DNA of 64,000 nt from Palleronia salina (GTDB taxonomy: Bacteria; Pseudomonadota; Alphaproteobacteria; Rhodobacterales; Rhodobacteraceae), in NCBI RefSeq assembly GCF_900141995.1, contig NZ_FQZA01000015.1, positions 1 to 64,000 of the forward strand. The letters are read 5' to 3'. The first letter of the stretch is position 1. Every line of letters starts with the position of its first letter. The notes beneath the pieces were generated by a model. The model had not been told where the DNA came from. It made no database searches and saw only the letters and a program-made list of their open reading frames with translations. Position numbers and translations under genes: made by a program. Below are positions 47,329 through 56,503 of the stretch, piece after piece.

Positions 47329-48540
47329 ATGACCGACACCCGACAGGATTTCTATCGCTTCCACAACGGCGAGAAGGCGCCTTTGCCCTTCGCGTCCGAG
47401 GAATATGACGCGCGGCTGACGGGGCTGCGCGGCATCATGGCGGCGCGCGGCGTCACGGCGGCGGTGCTGACCTCGATGCACAACATCGCCTACTATTCAG
47501 GCTTTCTCTACTGCGCGTTCGGGCGGCCCTACGCCCTGGTGGTGACGGCCACCGACAGCGTGGTGATCGGCGCGGGCATCGACGCGGGCCAGCCGTGGCG
47601 GCGCTGTCACGGCGACGCGATCACCTATAGCGACTGGCGGGGCGACAACTTCTGGCGCGCGGTGGTCCACGTCGCGGGGCGGGGCGCCCATGTGGGGGTC
47701 GAGGGCGATCACCTGACACTGGTGCAGCGCGGCAAGCTGGACGGGTTTCTCAGCCCCGCCCAGGTCACCGATATCGCCCCGGACACCATGGCCCAGCGGA
47801 TGGTCAAGTCAGCAGCCGAGATCGAGCTGATCCGCGCGGGCGCGGCGGTGGCCGATATCGGCGGCTATGCCATCCGCGACGCGGTGCGCGAAGGCGCGCG
47901 CGAGATCGATATCGCCATGGCGGGCCGCGACGCCATGGAGACCGAGATCGCCCGCCGTTTCCCGCAGGCCGAGTATCGTGACACCTGGGTCTGGTTCCAG
48001 TCGGGCCTGAACACCGACGGCGCGCACAATCCGGTCACCGCGCGCCAGCTGCGCCGCGGCGATATCCTGTCGCTGAACTGCTTTCCCATGATCTCGGGCT
48101 ACTACACGGCGCTGGAGCGCACGCTCTTCGTGGGCGAGGTCGACGACGCGTCGCTGAAGATATGGGAGGCCAACGTCGCGCTGCACGAATACGGGCTGTC
48201 GCTGATCCGGCCCGGTCTCTCCTGCGCCGAGATCGCCCACAAGCTCAACGATTTCCTGGCCGAGCGCGACCTGCTGCAATACCGCACCTTTGGCTACGGC
48301 CATTCGTTCGGGGTGTTGTCGCATTACTACGGCCGCGAAGCGGGGCTTGAGCTGCGCGAGGATATCGACACGGTGCTGGCCCCCGGGATGGTGGTCAGCA
48401 TGGAGCCGATGCTGACCCTGCCCGAGGGCACGCCTGGCGCGGGCGGCTACCGCGAGCACGATATCCTCGTCGTGGGGGAAGATGGTGCTGAAAACATCAC
48501 CGGCTATCCCTACGGCCCGGGGTTCAACGTGGTGGGCTGA
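47329..48540 (+). CDS. Creatinase (creatine amidinohydrolase)
   Basis: This M24-fold hydrolase splits creatine into sarcosine and urea. The 403-residue length equals the characterised Pseudomonas creatinase, and long stretches agree with it as I remember that sequence: SFGRPYALVV-like AFGRPYALVV, FQSGLNTDGAHNPVT with the catalytic His at 233, ILSLNCFPMISGYYTALERT, YRTFGYGHSFGVLSHYYGRE, and EDIDTVLAPGMVVSMEPM. AGGAGG lies 8 bases before the ATG. No creatininase, sarcosine dehydrogenase or urease gene is nearby. A close methylated-guanidino substrate is the main alternative. Confidence 0.9.
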   Translation: MTDTRQDFYRFHNGEKAPLPFASEEYDARLTGLRGIMAARGVTAAVLTSMHNIAYYSGFLYCAFGRPYALVVTATDSVVIGAGIDAGQPWRRCHGDAITYSDWRGDNFWRAVVHVAGRGAHVGVEGDHLTLVQRGKLDGFLSPAQVTDIAPDTMAQRMVKSAAEIELIRAGAAVADIGGYAIRDAVREGAREIDIAMAGRDAMETEIARRFPQAEYRDTWVWFQSGLNTDGAHNPVTARQLRRGDILSLNCFPMISGYYTALERTLFVGEVDDASLKIWEANVALHEYGLSLIRPGLSCAEIAHKLNDFLAERDLLQYRTFGYGHSFGVLSHYYGREAGLELREDIDTVLAPGMVVSMEPMLTLPEGTPGAGGYREHDILVVGEDGAENITGYPYGPGFNVVG

Positions 48541-48647
48541 CGCCCGGCGGCGTGACGGGCGGAACAGGGGCTGTTAGGGTCGGCAGGACGTTTCATGACG
48601 GGGACGACCTTGCCTGCCCGAGTTTTCAGCCCCCAAGGGGCCCGCCC

Positions 48648-48965
48648 GTGACGCTGCATCTCGTCCTGCCCGCCATCCTGATCGCGGCGCTGGGCTGGGC
48701 CGTGCCGCGCGTGCTGGCGCGGTTCTTTCCCGAGGGTGTGAAGCCGCTCCTGCTGCTGGCGGCCGTCGCCGTCCTGCTGATGTGGCTGATCGCCGCCGCC
48801 GGCTTCGCGGTGCTCTACGCTCTGACCCCGCCGACACTGCCCGATGGCTTTGCCGCGGTTCTCTATTGCCTGCGCCTCGGCCTGATCTCGGCGCTGATCT
48901 GGTTGCCGGTGCTGGTGCTCAGCGTTGCGGGGTTGCCCCGCCGCTGGACCAAGGCCACATGGTAG
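48648..48965 (+). CDS. Small three-helix membrane protein
   Basis: The 105-residue product starts with GTG after AAGGGG and contains three hydrophobic segments (about 3-20, 27-52 and 64-92) ending in RRWTKATW. I do not recognise a family. It is followed 19 bases later by the DUF1523 gene on the same strand and probably shares its transcript. Confidence 0.65.
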   Translation: MTLHLVLPAILIAALGWAVPRVLARFFPEGVKPLLLLAAVAVLLMWLIAAAGFAVLYALTPPTLPDGFAAVLYCLRLGLISALIWLPVLVLSVAGLPRRWTKATW

Positions 48966-48984
48966 CCGGACAAGGGGGGCGATC

Positions 48985-49638
48985 ATGCGCTACGTGAAAT
49001 GGACGTTGATCCTGGGCTGGCTGCTCGCGGTGTTCGCCGTGCTGCACTACACCCTGCCGCAGCGCGACATCGTGCGGATCGTCAATACCGAGATCCGGCG
49101 CATGGATTTCGGCACCAACTCGATCTTCTGGGCGGGCGGCGACACCGGCAGCGGCGAGGCGGGGGTGAACCGCGACATCCGCTTCATCGAGGCCGTGAAC
49201 CCCGACGGCAGCCCGCAAGTCTATCGCAACGAGGATACCGGCTGGGGCTGGCCGCCGTATTTCAAGCTGGACAGCTCGGACCTGCAGGCGCAGGCGGCGG
49301 ATCTGATCTCGACCCGCGACGCGCCAGTCTGGGTGGCGGTGACCCACTACGGCTGGCGGTCGCAGTTGCTGACGACCTTTCCCAACGCGGTGAAGGTGCG
49401 GCAGGTGAGTGGGCCGGATGCCAGCTTCGTGCCGTGGTTCAACATCGTGTTCCTGGTCGTGCTGGCGCTGATCGTCGCGATCCTGTGGCGCACATGGCTG
49501 AATTTCCGCCGTCGCCGGATCGACCCGCTGGTCGAGGACGCGTCCGAGACCTGGGACCAGGTCGAACTGCGCGCCGCCGACAAGCGCCGGATCTGGCGCC
49601 GCTGGGTGGATCGCTGGACCGGCAGGGACAAGGGCTGA
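48985..49638 (+). CDS. DUF1523 family membrane protein
   Basis: The 217-residue protein has an N-terminal membrane segment, a large soluble, probably periplasmic, region with PQRDIVRIVNTEIRRMD, WGWPPYFKLDSSDLQAQA and THYGWRSQLLTTFPNAV, and a second membrane segment near residues 153-170 followed by a charged cytoplasmic tail. This is the DUF1523 layout; function is unknown. AAGGGGGGC precedes the ATG. Confidence 0.87.
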   Translation: MRYVKWTLILGWLLAVFAVLHYTLPQRDIVRIVNTEIRRMDFGTNSIFWAGGDTGSGEAGVNRDIRFIEAVNPDGSPQVYRNEDTGWGWPPYFKLDSSDLQAQAADLISTRDAPVWVAVTHYGWRSQLLTTFPNAVKVRQVSGPDASFVPWFNIVFLVVLALIVAILWRTWLNFRRRRIDPLVEDASETWDQVELRAADKRRIWRRWVDRWTGRDKG

Positions 49639-49666
49639 ACGCGGGGGCGTCGCGTGCGGCGTTGGA

Positions 49667-50347
49667 TCAGGCCCAGGTGCCGGAGACGGCGTCGCGGATC
49701 GCCTTGATGTTCTTCGCATAAGGTTCAGGATCGTCCACCGACCCGCCCCGGAACACGGCCGAGCCCGCCACCAGCACGTCGGCCCCGGCCTGCACGACCT
49801 TCGGCGCGGTCTTGGGATCGATCCCGCCGTCGATCTCGATATGCAGGGGGCGGTCACCGGCCATGGCGCGCAGCTCGGCGATCTTGCCGGTCATGTCCAG
49901 GAAGCTCTGGCCGCCGAAGCCGGGGTTCACGGTCATCACGCAGACGAGGTCCACGAGGTCGAGCACGTGGGCCACGGCGCTGGCCGGCGTGCCGGGGTTC
50001 AGCGCCACGCCCGGCCGCATGCCGGCCGCGCGGATGGCCTGCAACGTCCGGTGGATATGCGGTCCGGCTTCCACGTGCGCGGTCAGGATGTCGGCGCCCG
50101 CGTCGGCGAAGGCGTCGATATAGGGATCGACCGGCGCGATCATAAGGTGCACGTCCATCACGCCCTTGATATGCGGGCGGATCGCCTTGGCCATGGCCGG
50201 ACCGAAGGTCAGGTTCGGCACGAAATGCCCGTCCATCACGTCCACGTGGATCCAGTCGGCGCCCGCCTGCTCGACCGCGCGGCATTCGGCGCCGAAATTG
50301 GCGAAATCGGCGGCGAGGATCGACGGAGCGATGAGGGTCTGGGACAT
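49667..50347 (-). CDS. rpe: Ribulose-phosphate 3-epimerase
   Basis: Rpe interconverts ribulose-5-phosphate and xylulose-5-phosphate in the pentose phosphate and Calvin routes. The 226-residue TIM barrel has IAPSILAADFANFG, WIHVDVMDGHFVPNLTFGP, VHLMI, MTVNPGFGGQSF and IEIDGGI, with the metal-binding Asp and His residues in place. AAGGAAGG precedes the ATG at 50347; the much longer upstream frame is spurious. It is divergent from deoC, with which it shares sugar-phosphate metabolism. Confidence 0.96.
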   Translation of the reverse strand: MSQTLIAPSILAADFANFGAECRAVEQAGADWIHVDVMDGHFVPNLTFGPAMAKAIRPHIKGVMDVHLMIAPVDPYIDAFADAGADILTAHVEAGPHIHRTLQAIRAAGMRPGVALNPGTPASAVAHVLDLVDLVCVMTVNPGFGGQSFLDMTGKIAELRAMAGDRPLHIEIDGGIDPKTAPKVVQAGADVLVAGSAVFRGGSVDDPEPYAKNIKAIRDAVSGTWA

Positions 50348-50497
50348 GGCGGCCTTCCTTCGATGGGCGCGCGCCGCACCGGGCGCGTTCGGTGCCGCCT
50401 GCATAGCGCCAAGCGTCCGCCGCCGGTAGCCCACCGTGGGGGAAAGCTTGCGGCGTGGGGGGACATTTGGCACAAGGGCTGCCTGAAAGGATTGACC

Positions 50498-51475
50498 ATG
50501 TCCGACCCTGCCATCCAGCTGAACGCCCACGCCCACGCGCGCAACCCGGGATTGCCCTTCGATCTCGACCGGGTGCGCGCCGTGCAGGCCAACACCTCGG
50601 CGATCGAGCGTCGCGCGGCGTCGCTGCCCGGACGCCGGTCGGTCAAGAAGGACTGGCAGGCGGCGTGGCTGCTGCGCGCGATCACCTGCATCGACCTGAC
50701 CACGCTGGCCGGTGACGACACCGCCGGCCGTGTGCGCCGCCTGTGTGCCAAGGCGCGCCAGCCGGTGCGCGCGGACCTGCTCGAGGCGCTGGGCATGGGG
50801 CCGATCACCGTGGGCGCCGTCTGCGTCTATCACGACATGATTGAACCGGCGATCGAGGCCCTTCAGGGCAGCGGGATCCCCGTCGCGGCCGTCTCCACCG
50901 GCTTTCCGGCGGGCCTGTCGCCGCTGGACCTGCGCATCGCCGAGATCGAGCGCAGCGTACAGGCCGGCGCGTCCGAGATCGACATCGTCATTTCGCGCCG
51001 CCACGTGCTGACCGGGAACTGGCAGGCGCTCTATGATGAAATGCGCGCCTTCCGTGCGGCGTGCGGACCGGCGCACGTCAAGGCGATCCTCGCCACGGGC
51101 GAGTTGGGCTCGCTGCGCAACGTGGCCCGCGCGTCGCACGTGTGCATGATGGCGGGGGCCGATTTCATCAAGACGTCGACCGGCAAGGAGTCGGTGAACG
51201 CGACCCTGCCGGTGAGCCTGGTAATGGTCCGCGCGATCCGCGAATACCAGCGCCAGACCGGCGTGAAGGTCGGCTACAAGCCCGCGGGCGGCATCTCGAA
51301 GGCGAAGGACGCGCTGACCTATCTCGCTCTGATGAAGGACGAACTGGGCGACGACTGGCTGCGGAACGATCTTTTCCGCTTCGGCGCCTCGTCGCTTCTG
51401 GGCGATATCGAGCGGCAGCTCGAACACCATGTCACCGGGCGCTATTCGGCCGGGCACCGTCACGCGCTGTCGTAG
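50498..51475 (+). CDS. deoC: Deoxyribose-phosphate aldolase
   Basis: DeoC cleaves 2-deoxyribose-5-phosphate to acetaldehyde and glyceraldehyde-3-phosphate. The 325-residue protein is of the longer form and has CIDLTTLAGDDT, VCVYHDMI, the Schiff-base lysine in GADFIKTSTGK, and VGYKPAGGISKAKDAL with the second active-site lysine. AAAGGA precedes the ATG. The next gene on the same strand is an aldehyde dehydrogenase that could oxidise the acetaldehyde released. Confidence 0.95.
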   Translation: MSDPAIQLNAHAHARNPGLPFDLDRVRAVQANTSAIERRAASLPGRRSVKKDWQAAWLLRAITCIDLTTLAGDDTAGRVRRLCAKARQPVRADLLEALGMGPITVGAVCVYHDMIEPAIEALQGSGIPVAAVSTGFPAGLSPLDLRIAEIERSVQAGASEIDIVISRRHVLTGNWQALYDEMRAFRAACGPAHVKAILATGELGSLRNVARASHVCMMAGADFIKTSTGKESVNATLPVSLVMVRAIREYQRQTGVKVGYKPAGGISKAKDALTYLALMKDELGDDWLRNDLFRFGASSLLGDIERQLEHHVTGRYSAGHRHALS

Positions 51476-51485
51476 GCGGCGCTTT

Positions 51486-51509
51486 CAAGGTATTTTCGGA
51501 AAGGTGAAG
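51486..51509 (+). repeat. Dispersed GGTATTT..GGAAAGRTGAAG motif, copy C
   Basis: CAAGGTATTTTCGGAAAGGT followed by GAAG matches copy A at 20 of 24 positions. It ends 2 bases before the ALDH16 ATG, so its GGAAAG supplies the ribosome-binding site of that gene. Confidence 0.65.
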
Positions 51510-51511
51510 CC

Positions 51512-53845
51512 ATGACAGTGGCCGAGATCTTCGAAACGATGGACTACGGCCCCGCGCCGGAAAGCAGCGCCGAGGCGATGGCGTGGATCGACGGCCATGG
51601 CGGCCGGTTCGGCCTGTTCATCGACGGCGCGTTCACCGACCCGGGCAGCAGCTTCGACACGCGCAACCCGGCGACCGGCAAGACGCTGGCGCAGGTGACA
51701 CAGGCCACGTCCGAGGACGTCACGGCGGCGGTGACGGCGGCCCGCAAGGCCCAGCCGGGCTGGGAGAAGCTGGGCGGACCGGGCCGGGCGCGGATCCTCT
51801 ACGCGCTGGCGCGGATCATCCAGAAACAGTCGCGGCTGTTCGCGGTTCTCGAAAGCCTCGACAGCGGCAAGCCGATCCGCGAAGCGCGCGACATCGACGT
51901 GTCGCTGGTGGCGCGGCATTTCTATTACCACGCGGGCATGGCGCAGCTCATGGAAGACGAGTTGCCGGGCGCGCGGGCGCTGGGCGTCTGCGGCCAGGTG
52001 ATCCCGTGGAACTTCCCCTTGCTGATGCTGGCCTGGAAGGTCGCGCCGGCGCTGGCCATGGGCAACACCGTCGTGCTGAAACCCGCCGAGTGGACGCCGC
52101 TGACGGCGCTGGCCTTCGCCGACCTCGCGCGCGAGGCGGGGCTGCCAAAGGGCGTTCTGAACATCGTGACCGGCGACGGCGCGGTGGGCGAGGCCGTGGT
52201 GGCCGCGGACGTGGACAAGGTCGCCTTCACCGGCTCGACCGAGGTGGGCAAGGCCATTCGCCGCGCCACCGCCGGCAGCGGCAAGGCGCTGACGCTGGAA
52301 CTGGGCGGCAAGTCGCCCTTCATCGTGTTCGACGACGCCGATCTCGACTCGGCGGTCGAAGGCATCGTCGACGCCATCTGGTTCAACGGCGGGCAGGTCT
52401 GCTGCGCCGGATCGCGGCTGATCGTGCAGGAAGGCATCGCCGAGGATTTCCACGAGCGTCTGCGCACCCGCATGGCCAAGCTGCGCGTGGGTGATCCGCT
52501 GGACAAATGCATCGACATGGGCGCCATCGTCGACCCGGTGCAGCGCGACCGCATCGCGGCCATGGTCGACGGGACGACGGGCCAGGTGCATCGCGGGGAC
52601 GCGCCCGAGGGCTGTTTCTACCCGCCGACGCTGATCACCGGGCTCGACCCCGCCGATCCGCTGATGCAGGACGAGATCTTCGGCCCGGTCCTGGTCGGCA
52701 CCACCTTCCGCACCCCGGCCGAGGCGGTGAGCCTCGCCAACAACACGCGCTACGGCCTGGCGGCGACGGTCTGGACCGAGAACGTGAACCTGGCGCTCGA
52801 CATCGCGCCCAAGCTCGCCTCGGGCATCGTCTGGGTGAACGGCACCAACATGATGGACGCGGCGGCCGGTTTCGGCGGCGTGCGTGAAAGCGGCTTCGGC
52901 CGCGAAGGCGGTTGGGAAGGGCTGCGCGCCTACGTGAAGGGCCCCGAGGGCAAGGCGCTGAAGCCCGTCGCGCCGGTGGCCGCGCCGAAGGAGGCGAAGG
53001 TCACGGGGCTGGACCGGACGGCGAAACTTTACGTCGGCGGCAAGCAGGCGCGGCCCGATGGCGGCTATTCGCGCGCCGTGTGGTCGCCCAGGGGCGCGCT
53101 TCTGGGGCATGTGGGCCTTGCCAATCGCAAGGACCTGCGCAACGCGGTCGAAGCGGCGCGCGGGGCAGGGGCGTGGTCGAAGACCACGGGGCATCAACGC
53201 GCGCAGATCCTGTATTACATGGGCGAGAACCTGTCGGCCCGCGCGGGGGAATTCGCCGCCCGGATCAGCGACATGACCGGGGCCACCGCCAAGCAGGCCG
53301 AGACCGAGGTCGCGGCCAGCGTCGACCGGCTGTTCACCTGGGCGGCCTGGGCCGACAAGTACGACGGTCGCGCCAAGGGCGTGCCGATCCGCGGCGTCGC
53401 GCTTGCCATGAACGAGCCGGTGGGCGTCATCGGCCAGTTCGCCCCGGACGAGATGCCGCTTCTGGGCCTGATCTCGGTCATCGCGCCGGCCATGGCCATG
53501 GGCAATCGCACGGTGACCGTCGCCTCGACGGCCTATCCGCTGGCGGCCACGGATTTCTACCAGGTGCTCGAGACGTCCGACGTGCCCGGCGGGGTGGTGA
53601 ACATCCTGACCGGCGACGCGACCGAGCTGGCCGCGCAGATGGGCGGGCACATGGACGTGGACGCGGTCTGGTCGTTCTCGTCGTCGGATATCTCGGCCAC
53701 GATCGAGGCCGAGTCGGCGCACAACCTGAAACGCACCTGGGTCAACAATGGCCGTGCGCGGGACTGGTCGGTGACCGACGCGCACACCTTCCTCGCGCAG
53801 GCGACCGAGGTGAAGACGGTCTGGATTCCCTACGGCGAGGGCTGA
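51512..53845 (+). CDS. ALDH16-type double-domain aldehyde dehydrogenase
   Basis: The 777-residue protein joins two aldehyde dehydrogenase domains. The first (about 1-480) is complete: IPWNFPLLMLAWK with catalytic Asn167, FTGSTEVGK, ELGGKSPF with E263, and GQVCCAGSR with C297. The second (about 495-777) keeps the fold but lacks the motifs: FAPDEMPLLGL replaces the Asn loop and no catalytic Cys region is left. This is the bacterial ALDH16 layout, in which the second domain serves dimerisation. Location after deoC suggests acetaldehyde or another sugar-derived aldehyde as substrate. Confidence 0.92.
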   Translation: MTVAEIFETMDYGPAPESSAEAMAWIDGHGGRFGLFIDGAFTDPGSSFDTRNPATGKTLAQVTQATSEDVTAAVTAARKAQPGWEKLGGPGRARILYALARIIQKQSRLFAVLESLDSGKPIREARDIDVSLVARHFYYHAGMAQLMEDELPGARALGVCGQVIPWNFPLLMLAWKVAPALAMGNTVVLKPAEWTPLTALAFADLAREAGLPKGVLNIVTGDGAVGEAVVAADVDKVAFTGSTEVGKAIRRATAGSGKALTLELGGKSPFIVFDDADLDSAVEGIVDAIWFNGGQVCCAGSRLIVQEGIAEDFHERLRTRMAKLRVGDPLDKCIDMGAIVDPVQRDRIAAMVDGTTGQVHRGDAPEGCFYPPTLITGLDPADPLMQDEIFGPVLVGTTFRTPAEAVSLANNTRYGLAATVWTENVNLALDIAPKLASGIVWVNGTNMMDAAAGFGGVRESGFGREGGWEGLRAYVKGPEGKALKPVAPVAAPKEAKVTGLDRTAKLYVGGKQARPDGGYSRAVWSPRGALLGHVGLANRKDLRNAVEAARGAGAWSKTTGHQRAQILYYMGENLSARAGEFAARISDMTGATAKQAETEVAASVDRLFTWAAWADKYDGRAKGVPIRGVALAMNEPVGVIGQFAPDEMPLLGLISVIAPAMAMGNRTVTVASTAYPLAATDFYQVLETSDVPGGVVNILTGDATELAAQMGGHMDVDAVWSFSSSDISATIEAESAHNLKRTWVNNGRARDWSVTDAHTFLAQATEVKTVWIPYGEG

Positions 53846-53872
53846 CCCGGGTCGCCTTCGACATTCCGGGGA

Positions 53873-54628
53873 TCAGAAGCGTTTGATGGTCACGCCGTCG
53901 GATTCGAGCCGCGCGCGCAGGGTGCGGGCGGCGGCGACCGCCGACGGCTCGTCCCCGTGCAGGCAGATCGTGTCGATCCGCGCCTCGATCTCGCGGCCCG
54001 AGGCGGCGATGATGGCGCCCTGTCGCACCATGGCGCTGATCCGCTCGGCCGCCTCGTCGGCATCGGTGATCATCGCGCCGGGCGTGCCGCGCTGGATCAG
54101 CGTGCCGTCGTCGTTGTAGCCGCGATCGGCGAAGATTTCGCAGGCCATGTTGGCGCCAAGGGCCTCGGCCGCCTCCTGCATGGGGGTCGCGGCCAGCACC
54201 ATGATGATGAGATCCGGGTCCACCTGCAGCGCCGCGTCATAGGCGCGCCGCGCCAGTTCGCCGTCCACCATGGCCATGTTCGACAAGGCGCCGTGCAGCT
54301 TGAGGTGTCGCACCGCGCCGCCGGCGGCCTTCGCCATCGCCTGCGCGGCGCCCAGCTGGTACTGCACCAGGTGGGCGACCTCGTCGGGGCGCATGGTCAT
54401 CTTGCGCCGCCCGAAGCCCTGGAGGTCGGGAAAGCCCGGATGCGCGCCGATGCCCACGTCGTTCTTCACCGCCCGCGCCATGGTCGCGGCCATCATGTCC
54501 GGATCACCCGCGTGGAACCCGCAGGCGATGTTGGCCGAGCTGATGATGTCCAGAAGCGCGGTGTCGTCGCCCATCTTCCAGGGGCCGAAGCTTTCGCCCA
54601 TGTCGGCGTTCAGATCGACGGTGGTCAT
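53873..54628 (-). CDS. pxpA: 5-oxoprolinase subunit A
   Basis: PxpA is the LamB/YcsF subunit of the ATP-dependent prokaryotic 5-oxoprolinase, which opens pyroglutamate to glutamate with PxpB and PxpC. The 251-residue protein has DLNADMGESFGPW, SANIACGFHAGDP, IGAHPGFPDLQGFGRR, VRHLKLHGALSN and CLHGDEPSAV, all standard. AGGAGACAC precedes the ATG, which overlaps the pxpC stop by ATGA. Gene order on the minus strand is pxpB-pxpC-pxpA, each coupled. Confidence 0.95.
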   Translation of the reverse strand: MTTVDLNADMGESFGPWKMGDDTALLDIISSANIACGFHAGDPDMMAATMARAVKNDVGIGAHPGFPDLQGFGRRKMTMRPDEVAHLVQYQLGAAQAMAKAAGGAVRHLKLHGALSNMAMVDGELARRAYDAALQVDPDLIIMVLAATPMQEAAEALGANMACEIFADRGYNDDGTLIQRGTPGAMITDADEAAERISAMVRQGAIIAASGREIEARIDTICLHGDEPSAVAAARTLRARLESDGVTIKRF

Positions 54629-55647
54629 TGCGTGTCTCCTGTCTCGGGGCGGCCGGCGGTGACGCCGGAGATGAGTTGATAGCTCAGCAGGTCGCGCATC
54701 TTGGCCGGGTCGCGCACCAGCGGGCGCACCGCCTTCTTCAGCGCGGTCAGCTGCGCGTCTTCGGACTGGTGAGCGGCGAGCGCGGCGTCGCGGTCGACGA
54801 AGGCAAAGCGCAGCTTCGCGCCCGGCGCGGCCTGCGCGGCCTTCGGCAGGTCCACGGGCAGGACGCTGCCGATGCGGGGATAGCCGCCGGTGGTCTGGCA
54901 CTCGGGCAGCAGGATGTAGGGCGTGCCCTCACCGGTCATCTGGATGTCGCCCGGCACGATGACCTCGGACACGAGACCCAGCTGGTCACGGGTGGCGAAG
55001 GGCGCGCCGTCGTGTTTCAGGCGCACGCCCTGCCGGTTGCCGCGCTGGTCCCGGGTGAAGGTCGTCTCGGTGAACCGCTCCAGGTCCTCGCGCGCGAACA
55101 GCGCCGTGTGGGTCGATGGCAGGATTCGGATGTCGCCGCCCTTGAACCGGTCCGAAACCTCGAGGATCTGCTCGACCGGGCCGCCCTTGTCCTTGCCCAT
55201 GGGCAGTTCTGTGCCGGTCTCCAGCTTCGGTCCCAACCCGAGGGCAAGGTGGGCCGCGCGGCTGCCGAGGATTGGCGCCGTGTCGATACCGCCGCCGACG
55301 CTCAGGTAGGACCACACGCCCGACGTCGCGGGGCCGAGCGCAAGGGTCTGTCCCGGCTTCACCAGGTGCGATGCCGACCAGCGCAGCGGCTCGCCGTCGA
55401 GGCTGGCGCGCATGGGCGCACCGGTCAGCGCGATGCGCGTCGGGGCATCGACGGTGAAGCTTCCGCCCATGGCCGACAGCTCCAGCGCGGCGAGATCGGG
55501 CGACTGCTCCAGCAGCGCGGCGCCCTCAAGCAACGCGAGCCGGTCGGCCGCGCCGCCGCGCGACAGGCCCTGGCTCAGCCAGCCGCGGCGGCCGAGATCC
55601 TGCACCGACGCGCCGGGTCCGATCTTGTGCACCGTAAGCTTGGTCAT
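54625..55647 (-). CDS. pxpC: 5-oxoprolinase subunit C
   Basis: The 340-residue protein matches PxpC (KipA/urea-carboxylase-like biotin-dependent carboxylase family): it begins LTVHKIGPGASVQDLGRRGW and has GGAADRLAL, SYLSVGGGID, LGSRAAHLALGLGP, FTRDQRGNRQGVRL and QMTGEGTPYILLPECQTTGG. It works with PxpB and PxpA. Start and stop overlap its neighbours by 4 bases, so translation is coupled. Confidence 0.95.
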   Translation of the reverse strand: MTKLTVHKIGPGASVQDLGRRGWLSQGLSRGGAADRLALLEGAALLEQSPDLAALELSAMGGSFTVDAPTRIALTGAPMRASLDGEPLRWSASHLVKPGQTLALGPATSGVWSYLSVGGGIDTAPILGSRAAHLALGLGPKLETGTELPMGKDKGGPVEQILEVSDRFKGGDIRILPSTHTALFAREDLERFTETTFTRDQRGNRQGVRLKHDGAPFATRDQLGLVSEVIVPGDIQMTGEGTPYILLPECQTTGGYPRIGSVLPVDLPKAAQAAPGAKLRFAFVDRDAALAAHQSEDAQLTALKKAVRPLVRDPAKMRDLLSYQLISGVTAGRPETGDTQ

Positions 55648-56402
55648 CGGATCGCCTCGTGGGTGGCGCCCGCGAGCGGTTTTTCGGCCAGGCGCTCCAG
55701 TTCGTCGGCAGAGACGGCCCGCAGCTGCACCTCGTCGCCGGGTGCGAAGGCGATGGGGCGGTCGGAATCGTCGGGCCGGAACGCCTTGAAGCGCGTCATG
55801 CCCACCTGACGCCAGCCCGTGGGTCCCGAGGTGGCGAAGATGATGAGCTGGCGCACAGCGGTGACCACGGCGCCTTCCTTGACGGTCGGGGTCAAGTCTT
55901 TCTGGCGGGCGAGATCCCAGTGGTCGTCCATCTGCCCGAGATAGGCCTGGCCCGGCGCGTATCCCAGCGCCAGCGCGCGCAGGGGCCGCGCGCAGATCTC
56001 GCGCACCGCGGCCTCGACGCTCAGACCGGCGAGCTCGGCCGCGTCGGCCAGCTGCGGGGCGTGGTCCCCCTCGAAGCTGGCCGGGACGGTCCAGAGCGTG
56101 CGGTTCGCCGGAAGATCCGCGGCCAGCCAGTCGCGATCCGCAAGGATTTCGCGCAGCCGCGCCTGCAAATCCGCCGGCGGCAAGGTCGCGGGGTCGAACG
56201 AGACATAGGCCGAGCACAGCGACGTTGCCGTTTCGCGCAGGCCGGGCCACCCTTCGGCATCGATCCGATCCCGGAAGGCGAGTGCCGCGCGATTCGCGGC
56301 GTCGTCCATCCGGTCGGAAAAGGTGATGAGCATCCCGTCCAGCCCCAGGGGCGTCAGGCGGGGCGGGTCGGAGCGGTCGAAAAGAGTATCCGGCAGGCTC
56401 AT
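55644..56402 (-). CDS. pxpB: 5-oxoprolinase subunit B
   Basis: The 252-residue KipI-like subunit is the first gene of the pxp operon. It contains GMLITFSDRMDDAANRAAL, CSAYVSFDPATL, ALGYAPGQAYLGQMDDHW with the conserved GF/GYxPGxxYL motif, and TGWRQVGMTRFKAF. The ATG at 56402 is preceded by CAGGGAA; the ORF extends further but into the promoter region. It is divergent from the TRAP genes. Confidence 0.93.
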   Translation of the reverse strand: MSLPDTLFDRSDPPRLTPLGLDGMLITFSDRMDDAANRAALAFRDRIDAEGWPGLRETATSLCSAYVSFDPATLPPADLQARLREILADRDWLAADLPANRTLWTVPASFEGDHAPQLADAAELAGLSVEAAVREICARPLRALALGYAPGQAYLGQMDDHWDLARQKDLTPTVKEGAVVTAVRQLIIFATSGPTGWRQVGMTRFKAFRPDDSDRPIAFAPGDEVQLRAVSADELERLAEKPLAGATHEAIR

Positions 56403-56432
56403 TTCCCTGGCGCCTCGTGTTACCTCAATCGA

Positions 56433-56466
56433 AACATTGACGATATGATGATAAAGTGTCAACGTT
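56433..56466. promoter_or_regulatory. Divergent pxpB/dctP operator-promoter region
   Basis: AACATTGAC (56433-56441) and GTCAACGTT (56458-56466) form an inverted repeat with one mismatch and a 16-base AT-rich centre (46 bases before the dctP start). The arms contain TTGACG toward dctP and TTGACA toward pxpB, both -35-like. The word TTGACGATA also occurs inside the marR operator at 59919-59927. Confidence 0.5.
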
Positions 56467-56503
56467 CCGCCAATAAAAACCGACACCAACAGGAGAGAGA
56501 CAC

